Assembly: GCA_049975245.1 (NCBI GenBank)
Contig: JBNGDB010000004.1
Coordinates: forward strand, 62,001-126,000
Origin: UBA117 sp049975245
GTDB taxonomy: Archaea > Methanobacteriota > Methanobacteria > Methanobacteriales > Methanobacteriaceae
Reading direction: 5' to 3'
DNA: 64,000 bases
Both the position numbers and the translations under genes were made by a program. The first letter of the stretch is position 1; each line of letters starts with the position of its first letter. Below, in pieces: positions 52,222 through 60,523 of the stretch. The notes beneath the pieces were generated by a model. It was not told where the DNA came from. It was given only the letters and a program-made list of their open reading frames with translations, and ran no database searches.

Positions 52222-54810
52222 ATGATTGAAAAACAGACTAAAAGATATTCTGATGCAGAGATTTTTGAAATATTACATCCTTGGGTTAAAAAATGGTTTA
52301 AATCTAATTTTGAAACATTTTCTGAGTCACAAAAATATGCCATTTTAGACATACACCAAAAGGAGAACATATTAGTTTCATCTCCCACTGGTTCTGGAAA
52401 AACACTCACAGCCTTCTTATCCATTATAAGCGAATTAACTAGCTTAGCAGATAAAGAGGAATTGGAGGATAAGGTTTACTGTATTTACATATCTCCACTT
52501 AAAGCGTTGGATAATGATATAGAGAAAAATCTGGAAAAACCTTTATCAGAGATAGAGAAAATTGCAGGTAGGAAGCTTGGAATAAGAAAGGCGGTGCGAA
52601 CCGGAGATACTACCCAGTACCAGAGAAGTAAAATGCTTAAAAAGCCTCCTCACATTTTAATTACCACCCCCGAATCTCTTTCTATATTGTTGTGTGCTCC
52701 TAAATTTAGAGAAAAGTTGATGAACGTTAAATATGTGATTATAGATGAAATTCATTCCCTGGCTGATAATAAGAGGGGTGTGCATCTAAGTTTGAGTCTG
52801 GAGAGACTTCAAAATTTGGTGGGCGGTTTTACGCGCATTGGATTAAGTGCCACTGTATATCCCCTTGAAAAGATAGCCCAGTTTTTAGTAGGTTATAACT
52901 ATGGCAAGGTAAGAAATTGTAAGGTTGTGGATGTTAATTATCTAAAAAAGTTGGACATGAAAGTTTTAACTCCGGTGGAGAACATCATTGAATCTGAACC
53001 TAATGAAACTAATCTTGCCCTGTACAATCTTCTGGATGATCTAATAAGTAAACATAAAACCACGCTAATATTTACCAACACCCGTAGTGGAACGGAAAGT
53101 GTTTCTTATAATCTTAAAAAGAGATTTGAAGATAAATATAATGATGATAATGTTATGGCCCATCATTCTTCATTATCTAAAGAATTAAGATTAGAAGCAG
53201 AAAATAAATTAAAAGATGGGCAGTTGAAGGTGGTTGTTTCATCTACTTCTTTGGAGTTGGGAATAGATATTGGATATATTGACCTGGTAATTCTTTTAAG
53301 CTCACCTAAATCTGTTTCCAGAGCTTTGCAGAGGATAGGGCGTAGCGGTCATCGTTTACATGATAAATCCAAGGGCAGATTAATTGTAGTTGACCGTGAT
53401 GATCTGGTGGAGTGTTCTCTTATACTTAAAAATGCTTTAGAGGGAAAGATTGACGAAATTAATATTCCCCAGAACTGTTTGGATGTACTCTCCCAGCACA
53501 TCTATGGTATGGCTATCGAGAATAAATGGGATATTGACCATGCTTATTATGTGATAAAAAATAGTTATTGTTTTAGGAATTTATCGGAAAGTGACTATCT
53601 CAGCGTATTAAGTTATCTTGCTGGTGAATACACCAGTTTGGAGGATAGATACGTTTATGCTAAGATATGGGTGGATTATGATAAAAATATGTTCGGAAAA
53701 AGGGGTAAACTGGCCCGTATGCTTTATTCAACTAACATTGGTACTATTCCAGACAGATCGGCAGCGGTGGTCAAATGGAAAGATCAAATTGTAGGCCGGG
53801 TTGAAGAAGATTTCATGGAAAAACTTAGAAAGGGAGATACCTTTGTACTGGGAGGTAGAATTTATCGTTTTAACTATGCCCGAGGAATGGTTGTTAATGT
53901 GACACCTTCTTCAGGACCTCCGACAATTCCTTCATGGTTTTCAGAACAGTTGCCTTTGGCATTTGACCTGGCCATGTCTATCCAAGGTTTAAGATCTATT
54001 ATGGAAGGTAAATTTGCCTACGGTAGAAGCAAAGAAGAGATAATAGATTTTATCCATGAATACCTCTACGTGGATTACAATTCTGCTAACTCTATCTATA
54101 ACTATTTCCGGGAACAGTACCTTTATGCACAGATTCCCAGTCTTAAAAATTTACTTATAGAGTTCTATACCGGGTATGGTAACCGGAAGTTTGTGGTGTT
54201 CCACACCTTATTTGGTAGGAGAGTTAATGATGCTCTTTCCCGTGCCGTGGCCTATATTATTGCCAAGAAATACCGCCGGGATGTTATGATATCAGTATCC
54301 GATAATGGATTTTATCTTAGTTCAGAAGGAAAAATTGGTGGATTGGAAGCATTTAATGAACTTAAATCTGAAAATTTGGAGGAGATTCTGATAAAAGCCA
54401 TTGACAAAACCGAAACACTTGCCGGGAGATTCCGGCATTGTGCCGGCAGATCCTTAATGATACTAAGGCGCTACAAGGGCAAAGAGAAGAGTGTGTCCAA
54501 ACAGCAAGTTAAGGGTAAGATTTTATTAAATTTCATTAAAGAAATTGACAAAAATTTTTCTATTTTAAAGGAAGCCCGTAGAGAAGTTATGGAAGATTAC
54601 ATGGATGTTAAAAATGCTAAAAAGGTACTTGAATTGATAGAATCGGGCAAAATGGAGATTAACCAAATAAATACCAAGATACCTTCACCTTTTGCCTTTA
54701 ACCTGGTGGCCCAGGGTTACCTTGATGTTTTGAAGTATGAGGAGCGGATGGAATTCATAAAAAGAATGCATCAGGCCATAATCAATGAGATATCAACCAA
54801 AAAAATGTAA
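52222..54810 (+). CDS. Lhr-like superfamily 2 helicase
   Basis: 862 residues, the size of the Lhr core without the long bacterial C-terminal extension. Walker A SPTGSGKT (54-61), DEIHSL near 174, GLSATVYP, TRSGTESV, STSLELGIDIGYIDLV and QRIGRSGH are the helicase motifs; the DEIH box marks the Lhr group. The middle region holds the winged-helix and Lhr-specific domains. Function: 3'-5' DNA or RNA:DNA unwinding in repair. Adjacent to the PdeM-like gene. Confidence 0.92.
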   Translation: MIEKQTKRYSDAEIFEILHPWVKKWFKSNFETFSESQKYAILDIHQKENILVSSPTGSGKTLTAFLSIISELTSLADKEELEDKVYCIYISPLKALDNDIEKNLEKPLSEIEKIAGRKLGIRKAVRTGDTTQYQRSKMLKKPPHILITTPESLSILLCAPKFREKLMNVKYVIIDEIHSLADNKRGVHLSLSLERLQNLVGGFTRIGLSATVYPLEKIAQFLVGYNYGKVRNCKVVDVNYLKKLDMKVLTPVENIIESEPNETNLALYNLLDDLISKHKTTLIFTNTRSGTESVSYNLKKRFEDKYNDDNVMAHHSSLSKELRLEAENKLKDGQLKVVVSSTSLELGIDIGYIDLVILLSSPKSVSRALQRIGRSGHRLHDKSKGRLIVVDRDDLVECSLILKNALEGKIDEINIPQNCLDVLSQHIYGMAIENKWDIDHAYYVIKNSYCFRNLSESDYLSVLSYLAGEYTSLEDRYVYAKIWVDYDKNMFGKRGKLARMLYSTNIGTIPDRSAAVVKWKDQIVGRVEEDFMEKLRKGDTFVLGGRIYRFNYARGMVVNVTPSSGPPTIPSWFSEQLPLAFDLAMSIQGLRSIMEGKFAYGRSKEEIIDFIHEYLYVDYNSANSIYNYFREQYLYAQIPSLKNLLIEFYTGYGNRKFVVFHTLFGRRVNDALSRAVAYIIAKKYRRDVMISVSDNGFYLSSEGKIGGLEAFNELKSENLEEILIKAIDKTETLAGRFRHCAGRSLMILRRYKGKEKSVSKQQVKGKILLNFIKEIDKNFSILKEARREVMEDYMDVKNAKKVLELIESGKMEINQINTKIPSPFAFNLVAQGYLDVLKYEERMEFIKRMHQAIINEISTKKM

Positions 54811-54822
54811 TAATAAATAATA

Positions 54823-54883
54823 AACCACCGAATAATAAATTAAAATATTAAAATAAGAAATGAATAACCACCGAATTATAAAT
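54823..54883. repeat. 18-bp direct repeat after helicase gene
   Basis: AACCACCGAATAATAAAT (54823-54840) recurs at 54866-54883 with one mismatch, period 43, in the 132-bp gap between helicase and deaminase genes. Confidence 0.75.
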
Positions 54884-54942
54884 TTATATTTAAATCTTAT
54901 TGGATTAGGATATGATTATTAATCAAGAAAAAGGGGAGTAAA

Positions 54943-55395
54943 ATGAAAAAGGATGACCTTTATTTTATGAAGGAAGCTATTAAGGAAGCAAAAATAGGTC
55001 TTAAAAATGGTGGAATTCCCATAGGTTCGGTGATGGTTAAAGATAAAATTATTATTGGTAAAGGCCATAATAGACGATTTCAGGATAATTCAGCAATATT
55101 ACATGCTGAAATGAGTTGTTTTGAGAATGCTGGCCGATTAAAACCTCAGGATTACCAGCAATGCACATTGTACACTACATTATCTCCTTGCACAATGTGT
55201 TCCGGTACTATTCTGTTGTATAATATTCCCCGGGTGGTTATTGGGGAAAATGAAAATTTTATAGGTCCGGAAGAATATTTAAAGAAAAATGGAGTTAATT
55301 TAGTAAATCTTGATCTTGAAGAGTGTAGATCTATGCTGTCTGCTTTTATACAAAAGAATCCTGAATTATGGTATGAAGATATTAGTATTAAATAG
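54943..55395 (+). CDS. Cytosine deaminase, fungal (Fcy1) type
   Basis: 150-residue zinc deaminase. Zinc ligands H54 (HAE, with proton-shuttling E56), C83 and C86 (LSPCTMC). Beyond this, the segments ILLYNIPRVVIGENENF and the ending ELWYEDI match the yeast cytosine deaminase layout (MYGIPR-VVGEN-NF and a late W-EDI), rather than the tRNA deaminase TadA or guanine deaminase. The likely reaction is cytosine to uracil or a related base. GGGGAGT precedes the ATG. Confidence 0.78.
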   Translation: MKKDDLYFMKEAIKEAKIGLKNGGIPIGSVMVKDKIIIGKGHNRRFQDNSAILHAEMSCFENAGRLKPQDYQQCTLYTTLSPCTMCSGTILLYNIPRVVIGENENFIGPEEYLKKNGVNLVNLDLEECRSMLSAFIQKNPELWYEDISIK

Positions 55396-55435
55396 AAATA
55401 GAGTAGAAAGATTTCTTTATTATGATATACGTTTT

Positions 55436-56200
55436 TTATTTAATTAAAAAACAGCAGTGATCATCACCCATGGCATAACATTTGGTTTCATCTACCATCA
55501 CTTTATCTTTGTAATATTCGGAGAATAAAGCTTTTAATATACCTGCATCAAAGCTGCAAGCAGGTTTACCTAAATTAGGTAGTCCTCTGCATTCAAAACA
55601 ATCAAAGACATTGATTTCAAGTGGTTGTAAATTTTTTATTTCCACTGTGCCTAAGTTATGATCTTCCCAAAAATTTGCAATATTTCCCAGGAACTTTTCT
55701 AAGTTTTCATCGGCTAATTGTGGATATAACTCTTTTCCCACTCTAACTCCAGAATCATGAAGTATGGGGTCTATGTTTATTCCCTGACTGATCAAACCCA
55801 TCCTTATAGTTTTGAACATTAAACGGAAAAATTCAAAGGGATCTCCATCACTGGATAAGTAATTAGATACATAGTTTTCAATTTCGTTTTTGAAGGGGTT
55901 TACTTGTGATAGTTCACCTAAATATTCTGATTTAATATAGAATATCTTTTTTCTAGCATCCTTAGGATGGCTTTTAGAATCAATTATACCATCTTCTACT
56001 AATTTTTTTAGATGAGTGGATACAGTGGATTTGGCCTTGCCTATTTTAGAAACTATTTGATCAAAACTTAACTCATTTTCTTTAAGTATTGCCAAAATCT
56101 GAAGTTTGGTAGGACTTTTAATGGCTACTATACCTGTTGGTGAAGCAAATAATTCAATTTGCTTGTTACTAGGTGTTTTTTTATCTATAATGCTATTCAT
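55436..56200 (-). CDS. msvR: MsvR: ArsR-type regulator with V4R sensor domain
   Basis: 254 residues. The N-terminal winged helix (PTKLQILAILKENELSFDQIVSKIGKAKSTVSTHLKKLVEDGII) is ArsR-like; the C-terminal V4R domain has a cysteine-rich core (DCFECRGLPNLGKPACSFD, KCYAMGDDHCCFLI). This combination is that of MsvR, a methanogen redox-sensing repressor. Divergent from hcp; the shared intergenic region has paired inverted repeats around both promoters, one overlapping the msvR promoter, so autoregulation is likely. Confidence 0.85.
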   Translation of the reverse strand: MNSIIDKKTPSNKQIELFASPTGIVAIKSPTKLQILAILKENELSFDQIVSKIGKAKSTVSTHLKKLVEDGIIDSKSHPKDARKKIFYIKSEYLGELSQVNPFKNEIENYVSNYLSSDGDPFEFFRLMFKTIRMGLISQGINIDPILHDSGVRVGKELYPQLADENLEKFLGNIANFWEDHNLGTVEIKNLQPLEINVFDCFECRGLPNLGKPACSFDAGILKALFSEYYKDKVMVDETKCYAMGDDHCCFLIK

Positions 56201-56250
56201 TGATACTCTCTCTATCTACAAAAGTTTTATATGATTATGAACTTGAAGCC

Positions 56251-56258
56251 ATATAAAT
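56251..56258 (-). promoter_or_regulatory. TATA box of msvR
   Basis: On the minus strand this reads ATTTATAT, about 50 bp upstream of the msvR start. The first inverted repeat (56265-56282) lies just upstream, where the BRE would be. Confidence 0.45.
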
Positions 56259-56264
56259 GCTTTT

Positions 56265-56282
56265 GTTCGTGTATAAACGAAC
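56265..56282. promoter_or_regulatory. Inverted repeat 1, probable MsvR site
   Basis: GTTCGTGTATAAACGAAC: GTTCG and CGAAC arms around 8 bases (GTTCGT and ACGAAC with a 6-base core). It adjoins the msvR TATA box. Same architecture as the second site at 56336, and like the TTCG/CGAA boxes described for MsvR in Methanothermobacter. Confidence 0.72.
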
Positions 56283-56304
56283 ATAGTTAAATTAAATCAA
56301 AAAT

Positions 56305-56312
56305 TATATATA
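56305..56312 (+). promoter_or_regulatory. TATA box of hcp
   Basis: TATATATA, preceded by the A-rich stretch AAATCAAAAAT, about 115 bp before the hcp start. Predicted transcription start near 56335, right at the second inverted repeat. Confidence 0.5.
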
Positions 56313-56335
56313 GTATTGTTCGCACATAATAGAAT

Positions 56336-56353
56336 GTTCGTATGTTACCGAAC
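56336..56353. promoter_or_regulatory. Inverted repeat 2, probable MsvR site
   Basis: GTTCGTATGTTACCGAAC: GTTCG and CGAAC arms with an 8-base centre, same spacing as site 1. A half site GTTCG lies at 56318-56322 between it and the hcp TATA box. A protein bound here would cover the predicted hcp start and block transcription. Confidence 0.72.
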
Positions 56354-56426
56354 AATTGATTATTAAAAAAATGAAATTTCTAGATAATATGGAAATATTA
56401 GGTATTACAAGCTAGGAGGAACTAAA

Positions 56427-57740
56427 ATGGAGAAAAAAGAAAGATTAGATATGTTCTGTTACCAGTGCTCACAAACAGCCCGAGGCACTGGGTGTACAGT
56501 AAGAGGAGTGTGTGGAAAAGAACCAACAGTAGCCAGGCTACAAGACAATCTACTATTTGCCATTAAGGGAATATCAGCATATTTATACCATGCTAGAGAA
56601 CTGGGATATACTGACCCGGAAGTTGATGCCTTTATAGAGAGAGGATTTTATTCAAGTTTGACGAATGTAAATTTTGATCCAGAAAAATTCGTGGAACTGG
56701 CTCTGGAAGCTGGTAAAATGAATATTAAGACAATGCAACTTCTTAAAAAAGCTCATATAGAAACTTATGGTGAACCAGTTCCTACAGAAGTTCCAGTAGG
56801 AGCAGTCAAAGGTCCGGGAATAGTTGCAACGGGACACAGCCTTAAAGCACTAGAAGAGCTTCTTAAACAGACCGAAGGTAAAGGTATTAACGTTTATACT
56901 CATTCTGAACTCTTACCTGCCCATGGATATCCTGGGCTAAAAAAATATAAACATCTGGTAGGACAACTGGGAGGTCCCTGGTTCGATCAAAAAAAGACCT
57001 TTGCCCAGTACCCAGTCGCAATACTGGGAACATCTAACTGTGTACTGCTGCCTAGAGATGAATACAAAGAAAGAATGTTCACCAGCGGTGTGGCCCAGCT
57101 ACCAGGAGTGGAACATGTAGAAGATTATGATTTTACACCAGTAATAGAAAAAGCACTGGAACTGGGAGATCTAGAAGAAGAACCTAGAGAAACAGTGTTA
57201 ACAACTGGATTTGGAGCATCAACCGTTCTTTCCCTGGCAGATAAGATCAAAGAACTAGTTGAAGCAGGCAAAATAAAAAGGTTCTTGCTGGTTGGAGGAT
57301 GCGACTCTCCTCTACTTCAGGCTAAATATTACACAGAATTTGTTGAAAATTTACCCCAAGATACCGTAGTTCTAACTTTAGCATGCGGTAAGTATAGATT
57401 TAACGATATGGACCTGGGAGACATTGAAGGTATACCACGATTGATTGATCTGGGCCAGTGCAATGACGCCATAGTTGCTGTGGATATTGCCGTGGCATTA
57501 GCCGAATTATTCAAAGTTGAATTAAGTGAACTTCCTTTAACCATAGTTCTTAGTTGGATGGAACAAAAGGCAGTAGCAATCCTATGGAGCCTTCTGGCAC
57601 TGAATATGAAAGGTATGTATATAGGTCCAATTCTGCCGGGATGGGCCAATGATGATATAATCAATGTATTGGTTGAAAATTATGATCTAAAACCAATAGG
57701 TGACCCTAAAGAGGATATAAAAGAAATTTTGGGTAATTAA
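56427..57740 (+). CDS. hcp: Hybrid cluster protein (hydroxylamine/NO reductase), short class
   Basis: 437 residues, cytoplasmic. The N-terminal proximal-cluster motif is C-x2-C-x8-C-x5-C (CYQC, TGC, GVC); hybrid-cluster ligands include the Cys in GTSNCVLLP, GGCDSP, ACGKYRFN and the late Glu-rich helix. At this length it is the short class of HCP, lacking part of the first helical domain of the roughly 550-residue enzymes. Reduces hydroxylamine or detoxifies nitric oxide. Under the divergent, probably MsvR-controlled promoter. AGGAGG precedes the ATG. Confidence 0.92.
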   Translation: MEKKERLDMFCYQCSQTARGTGCTVRGVCGKEPTVARLQDNLLFAIKGISAYLYHARELGYTDPEVDAFIERGFYSSLTNVNFDPEKFVELALEAGKMNIKTMQLLKKAHIETYGEPVPTEVPVGAVKGPGIVATGHSLKALEELLKQTEGKGINVYTHSELLPAHGYPGLKKYKHLVGQLGGPWFDQKKTFAQYPVAILGTSNCVLLPRDEYKERMFTSGVAQLPGVEHVEDYDFTPVIEKALELGDLEEEPRETVLTTGFGASTVLSLADKIKELVEAGKIKRFLLVGGCDSPLLQAKYYTEFVENLPQDTVVLTLACGKYRFNDMDLGDIEGIPRLIDLGQCNDAIVAVDIAVALAELFKVELSELPLTIVLSWMEQKAVAILWSLLALNMKGMYIGPILPGWANDDIINVLVENYDLKPIGDPKEDIKEILGN

Positions 57741-57962
57741 AGTTTACTCGTGGTCTGCCTAATAAAAGGAATTATTTTCAAATTGGAAAAATTCCTTATT
57801 ATTTTTATAATTAAATGATAAATTTGAAAAAAATTTAGGATGGTTTTTATATCAATAACCCCCTAAAAATACCCTCATACTCTAAAAATTACAAAGATCA
57901 AATATGAAACAGTTAAAGATAAAATAAATAGTATGGAACCTATAAATCTAAATGGTGAGAAA

Positions 57963-58166
57963 ATGGAAAAAAACCATGGAGATGTTGATAAAGAATTTGA
58001 GGCCCAATTAAAAGGTAAAATGGGTTGGAAGTGTTCTTGCTCTCTAGATATTGTTGAAAAAAAATCTGTTTTAAAAGAAGTTAAATGTAAGGAATGTGGA
58101 AAGATTTTCAAAACAAATCGAGACTCAGATTATTGTTACAGCTGCGAGATAAAAGCTAAAAGATGA
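57963..58166 (+). CDS. Small zinc-ribbon protein
   Basis: 67 residues, with the pairs CSC near the middle, CKEC and CYSC, the latter two spaced as a zinc ribbon. Start at ATG 57963, four bases after GGTGAG; an in-frame ATG at 57933 has no ribosome site. Stop overlaps the start region of the cupin gene upstream leader. Function unknown. Confidence 0.65.
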   Translation: MEKNHGDVDKEFEAQLKGKMGWKCSCSLDIVEKKSVLKEVKCKECGKIFKTNRDSDYCYSCEIKAKR

Positions 58167-58219
58167 TGAACTATATTATTAGAGTTCATGGATATAACAA
58201 TAAAGATAGAGGTGTAAGC

Positions 58220-58543
58220 ATGAGAGAAGATTTAAAATCTAAAGTGATAGAACTGGTGGATTTAATAGATTATCAAGACGGATCTGTGGTTAGTAATGAA
58301 ATTATAAGAAAGGAAACCGGGACAGTAACCATATTCGCATTTGACCAGGGAGAAGGTCTTAGTGAGCACACTGCACCATTTGATGCCATGGTTCAAGTAA
58401 TTGACGGTGAAGCAGAAATATCCATTGCTGAACAGAAATATAATTTAAAAGCAGGTAATATGATAATAATGCCCGCAGACATTCCACACGCCGTAATGGC
58501 AGTCCAAAAGTTCAAAATGTTATTGACCATGATTAAATCATAA
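58220..58543 (+). CDS. Cupin-domain protein
   Basis: 107-residue single cupin. Motif 1 is degenerate: GLSEHTAPFDAMVQVIDGEAEI has one His and no second His-x-His; motif 2 has MPADIPHAV with a His. May bind a metal or a small molecule. The ATG at 58220 follows GAGGTG, while longer in-frame starts (58163, 58166) lack one. Converges with the esterase gene. Confidence 0.85.
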   Translation: MREDLKSKVIELVDLIDYQDGSVVSNEIIRKETGTVTIFAFDQGEGLSEHTAPFDAMVQVIDGEAEISIAEQKYNLKAGNMIIMPADIPHAVMAVQKFKMLLTMIKS

Positions 58544-58565
58544 TTGAAATAAATTAAGCATTAAA

Positions 58566-58598
58566 TTTTTTTTTTATTTAAATAAATTTTTTTTTATA
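58566..58598 (+). terminator. Oligo-T tract after cupin gene
   Basis: Two runs of about ten T separated by ATTTAAATAAA, 22 bp after the cupin stop, a typical archaeal oligo-T terminator. The convergent esterase stop lies inside it. Confidence 0.45.
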
Positions 58599-59464
58599 TA
58601 ATCTCCGGCGCTTTCTATGGCTTTTTGACCTTCCATTAATCTTGAGGAAAAAATTTGCCAACAATGAAACATCCCCGGCCACTTCTCTAAGGTAACATCC
58701 ACTCCCGAAGCAATAGCCTTGTCTTTAAAACTTAGGATATCGTCTAAAAGTATTTCATGAGTGCCTGCCTGTAATAATATCGGGGGAAGTCCTTCTAAAT
58801 CCGCGTATATAGGGGATGCTAAAGGATTTTTAGGATCTTGTCCCTGGAGATATAATTTTTTAACCCTTTCTAAACGTTCCTTACTTATCCAATCATTTTG
58901 TGCATTTGTTTTTATGGAATCTCCCTGGAACAACATGTCTACTGCTGGGGACATGCAAACTACAGCTGATGGAAGTTCCAGACCATTATTTTTTATGGAT
59001 AGTAGGTTGGACAGGGCCAGTGTTCCGCCGGCAGATATACCGGCTAATATAATATTTTCTGGTTGCAAGCCCTGCTTTAAAAGCCACTTATATGAATCAA
59101 AACAATCATCCACTGCAGCAGGAAAAGCGTGTTCCGGGGCTAGACGATAATCACAACTATAAACACTAACCCCTGAGGATGCGGACAATTTTCCACAAAG
59201 GTCCAGATGGCCCTTGGTGGATCCCATATTAAATCCTCCGCCATGAAAGAAGAGAATGGCATATTCTGGTTTAGTGTGTTGGGATGTTATTTTATAGAAA
59301 TGTATATGGTTAATGCAATAATTTTCAATTTCAAGCACCTGATTGGAACTAAATTTAAGATAAAATTCTTCAAAATCTCTGCGTAATTCATTAATATTCT
59401 CATTTTTAAGAGAAAATTGTTTTCTGATTGTATTTAACACTTCTGCAGCTTTATTATTACTCAT
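58574..59464 (-). CDS. Alpha/beta hydrolase, hormone-sensitive-lipase-like esterase
   Basis: 296 residues. HSL-family motifs: FFHGGGFNMGS (oxyanion HGGG), GISAGG (nucleophile Ser), a C-terminal Asp in HEILLDD and the catalytic His in GMFHCWQ. The DYRLAPEHAFPAAVDDC block is diagnostic of the HSL/Aes group. No signal peptide; a cytosolic carboxylesterase for short esters. GGGA precedes the ATG. Confidence 0.92.
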   Translation of the reverse strand: MSNNKAAEVLNTIRKQFSLKNENINELRRDFEEFYLKFSSNQVLEIENYCINHIHFYKITSQHTKPEYAILFFHGGGFNMGSTKGHLDLCGKLSASSGVSVYSCDYRLAPEHAFPAAVDDCFDSYKWLLKQGLQPENIILAGISAGGTLALSNLLSIKNNGLELPSAVVCMSPAVDMLFQGDSIKTNAQNDWISKERLERVKKLYLQGQDPKNPLASPIYADLEGLPPILLQAGTHEILLDDILSFKDKAIASGVDVTLEKWPGMFHCWQIFSSRLMEGQKAIESAGDYIKKNLFK

Positions 59465-59604
59465 AAAATCCCTGTTATAGGTTTAATCAATTATCTTTAT
59501 TTAATAATGTAGTTAATATCAGTCTTCAATTAATGTATTCATTTAATTTGTTAATAGTTTAAATAACTTAAAACTAAATTAATTTCATAATATGAGGAAT
59601 TGAA

Positions 59605-60459
59605 ATGCAAATTAATGAAAAGGTCCATTCAATCAAAATACCTTTCCAGATTAAGAAAGAATCTGGGGAACTAATAGAACGGGTAGTATACGTTTATCTG
59701 ATTTACGGTGAAGAAGTATACCTTATTGACAGTGGTTTGGCTGCTTCCCATGAAATAATATGCGAATATTTAGAAAAAACCGGTAGAAGTTGTGAAGAAA
59801 TAGCCCTCATAATCCATACCCACTCCCATCCAGACCATATTGGATCTAGCAAAATATTAAAAGAATTATCTGGTTGTGCAATTGCCATTCACCAAAATGA
59901 GGTTTCCTGGTTGGAAGACATTGAAAACCAATATCAGGAAAGACCCGTACCAAACTTCCATCAAATGGTAGGTGGGCCTGTAAATGTTGATATTGCCTTA
60001 GAAGATAATGATGTTATTGAACTGGAAGAAAATCTTCAATTAGAAGTAATTCATACTCCGGGGCACTCCTCTGGCTCCATTTCATTAAAGATTCCCGGAG
60101 CTAATGTTATCTTTACCGGAGACTCCATACCTGTAGCGGGTGAAATACCAATCTATGATGATTTTAATGAATGTGTTAGTTCTTTGAAAAAATTAAAGGA
60201 AATAGATGATTACCAAGTTCTTCTGGAATCCTGGGACCAACCAAAGAGTTTTGATGAAGCTCAAGAAGCAATAAAAGATAGTTTAGATTATCTGGATTAT
60301 ATTGATCAACTAGTTACTGAATACGAATCTGAAAACGATGCTATAAAACCTGATGATCTGGTTAAATATGTTCTAAAAGAGTTAGGGTTGCCTGAAAATC
60401 TTGCCAATCCACTAATTTATAGATCACTTAAATCCCATCTAAAGGGATCTCCCGGTTGA
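59605..60459 (+). CDS. MBL-fold metallo-hydrolase
   Basis: 284 residues. Zinc motif H73-S-H75-P-D77-H78, HTPGHSSGS, TGDSIP with the bridging Asp, but no late His ligand is clear in the C-terminal part, which instead holds a helical domain (DEAQEAIKDSLDYLDYIDQLVTEY). Glyoxalase-II-like or other thioesterase function is possible. AGGAATTG precedes the ATG. Confidence 0.87.
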   Translation: MQINEKVHSIKIPFQIKKESGELIERVVYVYLIYGEEVYLIDSGLAASHEIICEYLEKTGRSCEEIALIIHTHSHPDHIGSSKILKELSGCAIAIHQNEVSWLEDIENQYQERPVPNFHQMVGGPVNVDIALEDNDVIELEENLQLEVIHTPGHSSGSISLKIPGANVIFTGDSIPVAGEIPIYDDFNECVSSLKKLKEIDDYQVLLESWDQPKSFDEAQEAIKDSLDYLDYIDQLVTEYESENDAIKPDDLVKYVLKELGLPENLANPLIYRSLKSHLKGSPG

Positions 60460-60523
60460 ACCATAAATTGATTTATTATATTTAGATAGAAAAAGTTTTC
60501 ATATAACGTTTTTGGGGATTATA

